A stretch of DNA of 10,151 nt from Phoronis ovalis. Lineage: Eukaryota; Phoronida; Phoronidae. Both the position numbers and the translations under genes were made by a program. The notes below the pieces were generated by a model. That model did not search any database, was not told the origin of the DNA, and worked only from the letters and a program-made list of their open reading frames with translations. The stretch is from positions 1-10,151 of the forward strand of contig JAOXYB010067234.1 in assembly GCA_028565635.1 (NCBI GenBank). The letters run 5' to 3'. Below, piece after piece: positions 1 through 7,302 of this stretch. Every line of letters starts with the position of its first letter. Positions within the stretch are counted from its first letter, which is position 1.

Positions 1-86
1 AGAGAGGGGGCGATTATTGATTTATTTTAGTCACTAGAGGGGGCGATTATTAGAGGGGGCGATTATTAAAACAGGGGGCAATTATT
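1..86. repeat. Degenerate GGGGGCGATTATT direct-repeat array
   Basis: Four copies of a 13-bp core GGGGGC(G/A)ATTATT lie at 6-18, 39-51, 55-67 and 74-86. The last copy has A in place of G. Two neighbouring copies are spaced 16 bp apart, and the first is separated from the rest by about 20 bp of other sequence. The array touches the left window edge, so its true length is unknown. G-runs like these stand out sharply in AT-rich DNA. Similar G-rich/ATTATT arrays occur in invertebrate genomes, often within mobile elements, but that link is from memory and no transposase or terminal repeat is visible here. Confidence 0.8.
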
Positions 87-490
87 AAAGAACATAGTAG
101 TAAGTTTCACATAGGATATGTAACACTCTAAGCACATAACAAAATGTTGTACCGTTTAAGTTTGACTATATGATAACTGGTTATTTTAGGCAAATAAGTG
201 AGTTCTTTTTTATCAAAGTTTTAGAAAAGTAACATAAACTTGTGAGAGACTTTGCTTAAATATATTAACTTTGCATAGATATCTACATAAATAACCACGC
301 ATAAATTACACATATCCCAGGCATGCTTGAATTCTTAAAACAAACACCTGAAACTATTTCATATTAAGATCTGAACTGACAGATTGTTTTTGTCAACAAA
401 AAATATTTCTATACGTTTCTGTAAAAAAAAATAATTCTACAGTTTGCACTCATTGTTTTCAGAAAAATCGCACTTTTGTAATAACCACTC
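87..490. other. AT-rich non-coding sequence
   Basis: Stops are frequent in every frame that was followed. There are A/T runs, but no convincing reading frame, repeat or RNA gene. Confidence 0.6.
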
Positions 491-549
491 ATTGCTTGGA
501 CTTGGACTTGGACTTGGACTTGATGATTAAACCTGTAATTCCAAGCAAT
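491..549. repeat. (CTTGGA)4 microsatellite inside a 10-bp inverted repeat
   Basis: Four perfect CTTGGA hexamers run from 495 to 518, followed by a partial unit (CTTG, 519-522). The array begins inside ATTGCTTGGA (491-500), whose exact reverse complement TCCAAGCAAT sits at 540-549, giving a possible hairpin with a 39-nt loop. The repeat makes both strands read as dipeptide repeats (Asp-Leu forward, Lys-Ser reverse). This explains the short ATG-started frames around 489-735, which are not considered genes. Confidence 0.85.
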
Positions 550-1355
550 AATTTTTTAAAAAATATATACTTTCTATCTTTATCGATTTCTGTCTTGATT
601 ATCAAAACAGAGAAGGCATGCACCAAGGTGTCTCTACTCCTTTCAAAGGACGAAGCAAAGCTTAATGTAAAAATTCTCCTTTTGGAATTTTCCCATTTTA
701 GCCTTTTCAGCAAGTGCAATATGTGTGATCTATGAAGGGTTTACAAACAGATTATCCAGATTATAAGAAATTAATTAAAAAGTAAAACTGCTATTCAAGC
801 AAATTATAAAAACCTGTTCCCTCAACTATTATATGTACATGTAACAATATGAATGTTTAAACAAAGATGTTTTGCTGTGAAGAAGCTTGTAACCTGTAAA
901 AGCACATGGAATTACGAGCACAGCAGGTTTGAAAACGTTTTATTTACAAAATAATATAAAAATATAGTTGAATGATGCTTATTTCTAATTAATTTTCTAA
1001 TTTGGTACACTATTTTGTTAACTGTAGACTTGCAAAAGACAACCTGGCTAAATGTTTTAAATCGTTAGCTCAGGAAAAAAAATCTTTATTCAACATATGT
1101 ATAATATATTTTTTTCAATGTTTAGATATGGATCATATGCTTTATAACCAAAATTGCATATTTCTAAAACTTCCTTTCTGTGCCCTTAAATTGAGCCTGT
1201 CTGTCTTGTATAATAGATAAATGATTTATTCAGAAAAAAATTTGGTTCAAATAATTAACGAAAGTGTAAGCTACTTACAAATTAACTCCCTGAAAATATA
1301 CAATAATCCAAAATAGATGATTTCCACAAAAGAAGTATACAGATCACCGTATAAA
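550..1355. other. AT-rich non-coding sequence
   Basis: Nothing supported was found. The open frame at 1002-1220 (+) is rich in Phe, Leu, Cys, Asn and Ile with no recognisable domain, which is the usual look of chance translation of AT-rich DNA. Confidence 0.55.
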
Positions 1356-1436
1356 GTGATGCGATAAGGTGATGCGATAAGGTGATGCGATAAGGTGATG
1401 CGATAAGGTGATGCGATAAGGTGATGCGATAAGGTG
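1356..1436. repeat. Perfect 13-bp tandem repeat (GTGATGCGATAAG)6
   Basis: Six identical 13-bp units occupy 1356-1433, followed by a partial GTG (1434-1436). There are no mismatches between units, which suggests recent expansion or an array that is still variable. ATCACC at 1343-1348, just upstream, is the reverse complement of the GGTGAT spanning unit junctions, so the edge can fold back. Because 13 is not a multiple of 3, the reading frame cycles through three units and gives a 13-residue peptide repeat on the minus strand. This is a by-product of the array, not a gene. Confidence 0.95.
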
Positions 1437-1762
1437 CCATAAGCGCATTTAGTTCGCTTAGTAAATAATGACACGTGTGGCAAATAAAAAAACTAGCAGT
1501 TTTAAAAATACCATATTTAGGACTCCGGAAGGAACCAGTGAAATGCTGCTTTTGCAGAAGTGTTTGGTTTTCTAAATCTTAATTCAACGTAAGCTTGCAG
1601 TTTATTCCCGTGAATTGTATGTGACCGTGAAATAATTAGAATTTTAAAATACAATATATATTGTTCATAGTTGCAACATAATGTTTTGAAGCTAGATCTC
1701 TTTACACACTCTTCTTTTTTAGATACATTGTATGTTAGGTTTAGTTTGCTTTACCATAATAC

Positions 1763-1784
1763 CAGACACACAGACACACAGACA
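1763..1784. repeat. Short CAGACACA tandem repeat
   Basis: There are two full 8-bp CAGACACA units and a partial third (CAGACA), followed by TGG. It is a minor simple repeat with no coding or regulatory sign around it. Confidence 0.7.
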
Positions 1785-1789
1785 TGGTC

Positions 1790-2757
1790 AAAATTCAAAC
1801 AATATTAGGATTATTTTTGAATCTGTAAAAAGCTAAAATTCTTGTTTCCTTTTACAAGGTTAATTGTATGGTAGTTGTGATTATCAAATTTTATTTTTTG
1901 CGACATTTTATCAAATGCCAAAGTATTTACACTAGATCCACGTCTATGTACGGCAAAGTCATATTTCGTTATAATTAAATAAAATGCATTGAAAAGAAAT
2001 TCAAGAAATATTTACATTTCCCGATAAATTTTAAATAGTGTTAAAACTTTCCGAACGATGCATATTTCACCTAATTAATTTATGCTTAGAATAACCATGA
2101 AAACCAGAAAAAGTGTATGTGCACCGTGTACCTGTTAATACTTAAACAAAATGTAGTGAAGTAATGAAGAATAAATATTTAATTAATTTTAAGAATTATT
2201 TACAATAAATGGTAACTTATGCGAACAATCAAAAGACATTCATCGACATTGCACACGATAAAATAAGTGAGCAAATTATCAAAATATATGCTGATCCAAC
2301 TTCACATTTTTTGCCGATTGCATACTGTAACAGTAAAACATAAATTTTATTTCTGTAACATATACAGATAAAATATTGCACATAATATCCATAAAGAAAT
2401 ATAAAAAAAAATTAAGTTTATGTTACGTCATTTCATATCTTAAAATAATGAAGATCCATTTTTAATTAATTGGCATACTTTTTTCACATCGAGTTTGTCA
2501 TGGAATACTTTACAGTACTGTCTTTACTAATTTTATTTTTCAAACATCGTTTTTTTATTGATGAACGAAGTTTTAAAAAAATTAAATACTTTAAAAAGCA
2601 CTGATAGAAGTAGTATAACGACCGAATTAATAGGGACAAAAGGTACATGCGCAGAGAATATGCAATTTGCCGGTAACAATCCGATTCATAGGCGTAATGT
2701 ACAGCAAACGCGCTTGTTCCAAGAAGCTATCTATCTTACAACGAGCGTCTTCTTAAG
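1790..2757. other. AT-rich intergenic DNA
   Basis: This is almost a kilobase with no supported gene. Several TTAATTAA-type palindromes occur, as expected at this composition. The stretch 2600-2760 is richer in G+C and contains CATGCGCA (2646-2653), a half-site like those bound by NRF1. A 69-codon plus-strand frame covers it (2558-2767) but has no recognisable domain. It may belong to the 3' flank of the minus-strand ankyrin gene. Confidence 0.45.
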
Positions 2758-2763
2758 TTTATT
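2758..2763 (-). terminator. Candidate poly(A) signal AATAAA for the ankyrin gene
   Basis: Plus-strand TTTATT reads AATAAA on the minus strand, about 335 bp past the ankyrin stop codon. It is the first canonical hexamer seen there. ATTAAA variants lie nearer the stop at 2883-2888 and 2787-2792. In DNA this AT-rich the hexamer is common by chance, so which site is used cannot be decided from sequence. Confidence 0.35.
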
Positions 2764-2997
2764 GTAAAGTCTAAACGTGGTCTAAATTTAATCATAAACG
2801 CATCGTAAACTTAAGAGATGATAAGTTTCGAGAAATCCACCCGGGTTTGCTGAGTTATCTTATGCAAATTTGTCATTCTAGCTTTAATTTATCGAATTAA
2901 CTGCAAAGTTGAATGAACATCATAACCCTATAATTATTATCCTACAGAATTTGTTGGAATTCACGAGATTATTTTTCAATCGATGTGTAAAAGTCCG

Positions 2998-3036
2998 TAC
3001 TGTATGTAGTACTGTAGTACTGTAGTTCGTACTGTG
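2998..3036. repeat. GTACTGTA 8-bp repeat in the ankyrin 3' flank
   Basis: GTACTGTA occurs at 2998-3005 and then twice directly adjoining at 3009-3024. A one-base variant GTACTGTG is at 3029-3036. The cluster lies 60-100 bp downstream of the ankyrin stop codon, so it is probably inside the 3' UTR. Confidence 0.7.
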
Positions 3037-3097
3037 GACCAACAACTTTCCTCTGTCCCCTGGATCGGTACGGACAGAAATACACACTGTTGAATCT

Positions 3098-4252
3098 TCA
3101 GTCTGCAACAACCATTATAGATTTTCTATGAACGTCCGAATGTTTTTTGACGGAAAGAAATGCATTCGTTGGTATATGCATAGATACTTCAGCTAACGAT
3201 GCTTCTTTTTCTTTTTCTTCTTTGCGTCGTAGCATTTCTGGATATTGGTCCGAATAAAGTTTGAAAATAATTTGCATATCTGAATATCTGGCCTTCGTGC
3301 GTGGTGTCAGTGCTTTTAGTCTGGCAGTTGAAGGATGACCATTGTTGATAGATATTGCTGACGGTGGGCGTTTCTTAACCACATTCTCTATCTTTTCTAG
3401 TAGCGCTTCTCGTGCGTCACTTTCGCCAATAAAAGTTTCGTTTTGCAAATGGAAACCATAGCGTGGACTATTAAAAATTGAGGGTAGATTCATTGCTGAA
3501 GATTGAGCTGCAAATGGATTTGGTTGAGATCTAACATGGTGACATCTATGAGGACGTGCCGTATGTAATCTTTCATACATCGTATTTTCACGTATATACG
3601 GTGTCGCAGAAGATGGAACATGGGACTGGTGTTTGATATATTGGACGTGAAGCGCATGGCTTCGATGGGCCCAGTCTGAAGCGTTTAAGAAAAATTCATT
3701 ATCTCTTAAAAGTGGCGAAGCGCGTCCTTTGGTTAGTAACATATGAGCAGAAACGTAATGTCCAAATTTAGTTGCTAATAGCAACGCCGTGTACCCTACA
3801 GCATTTCGAATGTCAACAGGCAATCCAAATTTAAGTAATATATCAAGTATAAGTTCTACAACTTTAGGATTACCACTCATGGCAGCTAAGTTTAGCGGTG
3901 TGTTTCCGTCATTGTCTGGTGCATTAAAATCCAGAATATCTTCACGAAGAATTCGCTTTAGAATCACGTCTCTTCCTTTGAGGCAAACGTAGCTCAAACA
4001 TGTTCTGCCTAAAGTGTCCTTGATGTTACAATTTGCTCCAGCGACAAGCAAAATCTTAGCCATTTTCAAACCATAGTCTTTGTTGTCCAACAAACAAGCT
4101 AACATCAATGGCGTACGACCAAAAATATCCCTCATATCTACGTTAGACTGATGTTTTCCAACTAAAAGTCTCACTTGTTTTAATCGTCCGTCAATAACCG
4201 CTTGGTGTAACGCGGTTTTCACAGGACGTCTGCCGAACATTGACGTCGCCAT
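3098..4252 (-). CDS. Ankyrin-repeat protein, single exon, ANKRD63/ANKRD33-like layout
   Basis: This 384-residue protein is the clearest gene in the window. Five ankyrin repeats fill residues about 12-184. Their starts are marked by TALH (13-16), GRTPLM (45-50), GRTCLS (82-87), GNTPLN (116-121) and GYTALL (153-158). Repeats 2 and 4 are a few residues longer than the 33-residue norm. Ankyrin repeats are protein-binding scaffolds; the partner is unknown. Residues 185-384 match no domain I recognise. They include a His/Ser/Pro-rich stretch (about 198-262), a basic KKRPPSAIS segment (293-301) and a Glu/Lys-rich run (342-352). No signal peptide or membrane helix is seen, so it is probably cytosolic or nuclear. 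The start is the first Met after an in-frame stop at 4295-4297, with A at -3 and G at +4. Repeat spacing, with a longer fourth repeat before an ANK that opens with G-Y-T-A-L, recalls vertebrate ANKRD63, but this comparison is from memory. Absence of introns could mean a retrocopy origin, yet the frame is intact. Confidence 0.92.
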   Translation of the reverse strand: MATSMFGRRPVKTALHQAVIDGRLKQVRLLVGKHQSNVDMRDIFGRTPLMLACLLDNKDYGLKMAKILLVAGANCNIKDTLGRTCLSYVCLKGRDVILKRILREDILDFNAPDNDGNTPLNLAAMSGNPKVVELILDILLKFGLPVDIRNAVGYTALLLATKFGHYVSAHMLLTKGRASPLLRDNEFFLNASDWAHRSHALHVQYIKHQSHVPSSATPYIRENTMYERLHTARPHRCHHVRSQPNPFAAQSSAMNLPSIFNSPRYGFHLQNETFIGESDAREALLEKIENVVKKRPPSAISINNGHPSTARLKALTPRTKARYSDMQIIFKLYSDQYPEMLRRKEEKEKEASLAEVSMHIPTNAFLSVKKHSDVHRKSIMVVAD

Positions 4253-4480
4253 TTTGAATTTGATGCTTGAAGTGTTTATGGTTGCTAGACATAGCTAAGA
4301 AGTTATGCACGAACATATTATTTTCAATCGACCTGTTTGATATCGATTTACGGTTAATGCCACATGTATTGAAGCGATTACAATGGAATAAACCAGTAAA
4401 TTGTATGTGACAAATCTAAGGTAAACCTAACCTGTTTAACCTTTAGACAAATTTTTATTCATACCCTTTCTACTATTGGT
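4253..4480 (-). promoter_or_regulatory. Putative 5' flank/promoter of the ankyrin gene
   Basis: Reading on the minus strand, CCAAT (plus 4475-4479) lies about 225 bp before the ATG. An A/T-rich AATAAAAAT element (about 4452-4460) follows it by roughly 20 bp. Nearer the ATG, plus 4281-4295 (GTTGCTAGACATAGC) resembles an RFX X-box: the AGCAAC half fits on the minus strand, while the other half has one mismatch. None of these is strong on its own, and the transcription start cannot be placed. Confidence 0.3.
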
Positions 4481-5099
4481 TTGTTATTGTTATTAACCCG
4501 AGATATAAGGTTCATTAAAATTCTATGGACCTCCCCAAGTGCGGACTATAAATGCTCCTGCATGGAAAGTATTTCGAATGATTTTTCGCCCAATTTCCGT
4601 AATTGCGGTAAACCTCACATAATAACTTTTTGATTATTTTTTTCTTTGCTGATCACAATGTGATTAATTTTGACTTTCTAATAAAGAAAAAAATATCGTA
4701 AAAACATTTATAGGAAGTATTTTTGCATAGCTAGTAACTTTTCAAAATATCGTACGTGTCCTATCACAAGTCAAATACTATTTAAATTCTTATTTCAAAG
4801 ATCATCGAACTGCACAACATAAACAACTGAACCTATTGACTTTTTACAGTGATAAAAGTCAAAATGCTCCAATAAAAAACATTGTTCGGCTACCTAGGTA
4901 ATCTAATCTTTGCTTATCTAATATCGTCTACAGTTCATTACACCAGATAGTTAACTTAGAGAACGAGCAATGCAGCGCGGTCGATAAAGATTTGTGCAAA
5001 TATTGACTATTTTTATTGACGCGTCGACAGGTAAATGAAGAGTACAATCAGTAGGACGGCTTCTGATATTACCTTTTTAGCTGGGACTATTATAACTAA
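4481..5099. other. Intergenic sequence with a CpG cluster
   Basis: Mostly AT-rich with no gene. A plus-strand TATAAAT with G/C-rich flanks (4547-4553) has no reading frame downstream that would give it meaning. At 4964-5026 seven CpGs fall within 63 bp, including the palindrome GACGCGTC (5018-5025). This is followed immediately by a donor-like CAG/GTAAAT junction at 5030/5031. Confidence 0.4.
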
Positions 5100-5207
5100 G
5101 ATTTTGTCCGCCCTGTGTCAGCTGTTGAGAGCAATGCCGATGGAAAAACTCTGGTGGGTATGAAATATGCCTGCCGTCACGATATTATCGCCTCGATTAT
5201 GACATAG
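5100..5207 (+). other. Short protein-like open segment, possible terminal exon
   Basis: A 35-codon plus-strand frame ends at TAG 5205-5207 and contains VESNADGKTLVGMKYA followed by CRHDIIASIMT. It has balanced composition and higher G+C than its surroundings. A good acceptor (pyrimidine-rich TTGTCCGCCCTGTGTCAG) ends at 5121 inside it. The donor-like CAG/GTAAAT at 5030/5031 lies upstream, and the phase works if these are joined. The DGKT...H..I.....M spacing loosely recalls an ankyrin helix pair, but this is not enough to assign a family. An overlapping 42-codon ATG frame (5035-5163) covers the same DNA, so chance openness is a real possibility. Confidence 0.22.
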
Positions 5208-5465
5208 TACATTCCAAGTAAACTCATTATGTCGTTTAGTTCATTTTTTGATAAATAAATATTAATAGCAATTTTTCTATTTTGTTTTAACCGTGAATTC
5301 GTTGTAGCTACCTGTAAAAATGGTCCAACTATTAAAGTTTAGCTAGGAAAATACAAATTTAATTGTTTTTGATACATAAATACATAGTGGAAAGATAAAA
5401 GATATTGCTTGATTGTAATTTTTTTAGCTTGCTCGATTTGGAGAATGTCTCATAACGCAGGATCA

Positions 5466-5605
5466 CAATGCTGTTAGGGGCAGTTCCAGGATTCCAGATT
5501 GAGATTTTGATTCCAATTTTTTTCTGGAGAAATAGGAAAAACAAGGATTAATTTTCTGTAAAGTTTCCCCGACCTCCCACTAACGCTGAACCGCCACTGA
5601 TGGTT
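5466..5605 (-). repeat. Possible degraded dispersed-repeat fragment
   Basis: On the minus strand this segment begins CATCAGTGGCGGTTCAG, close to the CAGTGGCGGATCCAG motif I recall as common in dispersed repeats of many invertebrates. G-rich TGGGAGGTCGGGG follows, then a paired GGAATCAAAATCTC/GGAATCCTGG stretch. There is no terminal repeat, target-site duplication or coding capacity. The identification rests on memory of the motif only. Confidence 0.3.
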
Positions 5606-5702
5606 ACCGGACTCTCTTAAACATGTGCTAAATCGAAGTTGCACTTGAAACAAAGTATAAAAACGGCATTCTTTATTTTTTTTAATGATATACACAAAAT
5701 AA

Positions 5703-5717
5703 TACAGTACAGTACAG
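5703..5717. repeat. (TACAG)3 microsatellite
   Basis: Three perfect TACAG units lie in a run of related TACA(A/G) words. They read as CTGTA on the other strand, the same word that recurs in the 2998-3036 repeat. Confidence 0.6.
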
Positions 5718-5842
5718 TTATACAATACAAATGACTACATCGCTACATGTACACTCTTCTAGTTATTACAGTCCGAGATTACTATTTTCTTTAGTATATT
5801 CTAGAATTGTACTATACAGACACATCTTGTATTTTATTATTA

Positions 5843-5939
5843 TCAACATATCCGATGTTTTAATTCCTCATCATTTTCAGAATGCTTTGTCCATTCATTA
5901 TGAATGAACACACCCAGAAGAATGTCCAGTGTTGATTGA
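5843..5939 (-). other. Candidate terminal exon C of an unrecognised minus-strand gene
   Basis: The minus-strand frame is open from 6001 to a TGA at 5843-5845 (52 codons without an ATG). It reads as soluble, mixed-composition protein: TLDILLGVFIHNEWTKHSEN, then DEELKHRIC. A possible acceptor (CCGGCCTCAAG) would start the exon at 5939, one base into a codon. That complements the two-base phase left by the GTAAGT donor of the next candidate upstream (6070). I do not recognise a family. A plus-strand acceptor-like CATCATTTTCAG at 5869-5880 also exists, so strand is not certain. Confidence 0.25.
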
Positions 5940-6069
5940 CTTGAGGCCGGCGTAATTGTTTGCAACCAATTTATGTAATCACATTTTGAATCCGTATGGT
6001 TTTAATGTTATTTTTTTACCTCAAAACGAATGTTAGATTTATTCAGATTGATCTAATCATGGCACTTAC

Positions 6070-6133
6070 ATGAGATCAATGTTTAACTCCCTCAAATGCA
6101 TGCCCTCCACATTGTTGTAAAATATAGTGACAT
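6070..6133 (-). other. Candidate internal exon with perfect GTAAGT donor
   Basis: On the minus strand the segment reads VTIFYNNVEGMHLRELNIDL in one open frame. It ends exactly at a consensus GTAAGT donor (plus 6064-6069). A possible acceptor, CAACCACTAG, ends at plus 6134, giving a 64-bp exon. The acceptor lacks a good pyrimidine tract, and this DNA also matches a CTCF-like core (6129-6140), so other explanations are open. The protein family is not recognised. Confidence 0.25.
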
Positions 6134-6319
6134 CTAGTGGTTGAATATATCACATTATATTAATTAGACGACTTATAAATATAACTGTGATATAAATTAT
6201 TAGATCGGCGTCTTTTATACATTGTTAATAGAAAATTAAAATTATTGAAATATTTACAGCACAAAACACAGCTAAGATGAAAAGTCTCATATTAATTGTA
6301 TAAGAACAATACTAAACTA

Positions 6320-6550
6320 TTATACAGTTGAAGTTCTATTTATCCACGTTAAACTAATCTTATACGAAATATACAACATCAAAGCGATGGCCAGATAGCA
6401 GTCGGAACTTGACCAGTTAAAGACGGAAAAAGACAGTTCACTTAGTACTAAATGTTTCCTTCCGCGTAGTAATGTTTTTCCTGTTCGAACAGTTGCAACG
6501 TCTAATGCACTATCATAAATATTTGAATATGTAGCAAATGATTGTGTTAC
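6320..6550 (-). other. Candidate exon B: 76-residue open frame behind a good splice acceptor
   Basis: The minus-strand frame is open for 96 codons (6607 to the TAA at 6320-6322). It has no ATG until residue 58 of the proposed exon. A strong acceptor-like tract, CATTATCGTTATCTTCAG, ends at plus 6551. From there the frame gives VTQSFATYSN, then SALDVATVRTGKTLLRGRKH, then a hydrophobic stretch CYLAIALMLYISYKISLTWI near the end that could be a membrane helix. If the stop is used, this is a terminal exon; an internal A/GTGAAC donor could instead join it to 6133. Local G+C is higher than in the flanks. A few frames this long are expected by chance in 10 kb of AT-rich DNA, and no homologue is recognised. 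Confidence 0.33.
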
Positions 6551-6827
6551 CTGAAGATAACGATAATGAATAGCCTTTTTGATTATTAAAATACAAATAT
6601 GATATATTTAAAATCAGTATAAAGATCAGAATGTACAACTATAAAGAACTCAAAAACAGCTAATAAACCTTTATTTTTTGTTTTAAGGTTACGTCTGCTG
6701 TTTAGTCATACATGTGCATCTTCTGATTTGTTGTATTTTTCTCGTAATTATATTGTGTTTTAATTGTTTATAAGTTTTAATTTAAAAATAGAAGTAAAAA
6801 ATTAATATACACCATTAAATATTTTTG
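6551..6827. other. AT-rich sequence, possibly intronic
   Basis: There are no supported features. A plus-strand acceptor-like tract (TTTTTTGTTTTAAG, ending about 6687) is followed by a 24-codon frame that is too short to trust. Confidence 0.4.
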
Positions 6828-6858
6828 GTCATCGCGATGACGACCGAGATGACGTCAT
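6828..6858. promoter_or_regulatory. Two adjacent palindromes, one containing a perfect CRE
   Basis: GTCATCGCGATGAC (6828-6841) is a perfect 14-bp palindrome. Seven bases later, ATGACGTCAT (6849-6858) is a perfect 10-bp palindrome containing TGACGTCA, the consensus CRE bound by CREB/ATF bZIP proteins. Both share the ATGAC/GTCAT half-site, with dyad centres 19 bp apart, and form a GC-rich island in AT-rich DNA. The palindromes are visible directly; regulatory use is inferred, and no promoter is identified next to them. Confidence 0.4.
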
Positions 6859-7302
6859 GTAAGATTATTATAATCACCTTACGTAGTAAAGCTGAAAAAA
6901 GTATTTTCACAAGTTTCAATTTCATTTGTAGATGGATAAAGTAAAACTAAGAATTTGTCAACATATTTAAAAGCCGTTTCCTCTTAGATTTAATTTTTAA
7001 TATATGCTTTTTGTAACCTTTATTTTGATATCAACATTTATGACTACACTGCTTGATCCAGTCTTGAGCGGCATTTGCAAAACTTTGTAGTAAATCAATT
7101 CTGGTACAGCAAAATGGTTATATCATAAAATATTCTGTCACTAATATGTTTGTCTATGACTTTTATATGATGTTATTTGGTAAAATTAATTTAATCCTTA
7201 TAGTACTTTCGCAGTGGTAACAATTGTGTAAAGCTAGTGATGCAAGACTAATATTATTTAATGGAGAAATATCAATTATTTAATTCTTGGTGACTAATTA
7301 TA
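6859..7302. other. AT-rich non-coding sequence
   Basis: No gene, repeat or RNA is supported. A minus-strand acceptor-like CTTTTTTCAG (plus 6892-6901) precedes a 24-codon hydrophobic frame ending at 6815. It is too short and low-complexity to call. Confidence 0.45.

Noticed and set aside
489-735. Overlapping 76- and 79-codon frames on opposite strands
   Set aside because: They are made partly of the CTTGGA microsatellite (Asp-Leu or Lys-Ser repeats); the rest has no domain or conserved-looking composition.
1356-1436. CRISPR array
   Set aside because: Units are 13 bp and directly adjoining, with no unique spacers and no cas genes. The DNA is eukaryotic in character.
1271-1483. Minus-strand frame with a 13-residue peptide repeat
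   Set aside because: The peptide repeat is a direct consequence of the 13-bp DNA array, and the non-repeat parts look random.
1500-1590. Short protein-like plus-strand frame (RTPEGTSEMLLLQK)
   Set aside because: It is only about 20 codons, without credible splice borders. It shows how easily short frames look plausible here.
2920-3111. 63-codon minus-strand frame overlapping the ankyrin stop
   Set aside because: It runs through the GTACTGTA repeat in the probable 3' UTR and has no recognisable domain.
3789-3992. 67-codon plus-strand frame inside the ankyrin gene
   Set aside because: It is antisense to the ankyrin repeats. Its sequence is the shadow of the strongly supported minus-strand frame.
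4547-4553. Plus-strand TATA box
   Set aside because: TATAAAT is frequent in AT-rich DNA and no downstream plus-strand gene is supported.
5474-5725. 83-codon minus-strand frame
   Set aside because: It falls over the probable repeat remnant and a T-rich run; the translation has no family resemblance.
6481-6492. CTGTTCGAACAG palindrome as a tRNA box B or regulatory site
   Set aside because: There is no box A or cloverleaf around it, and it lies inside candidate exon B. A 12-bp palindrome alone is weak evidence.
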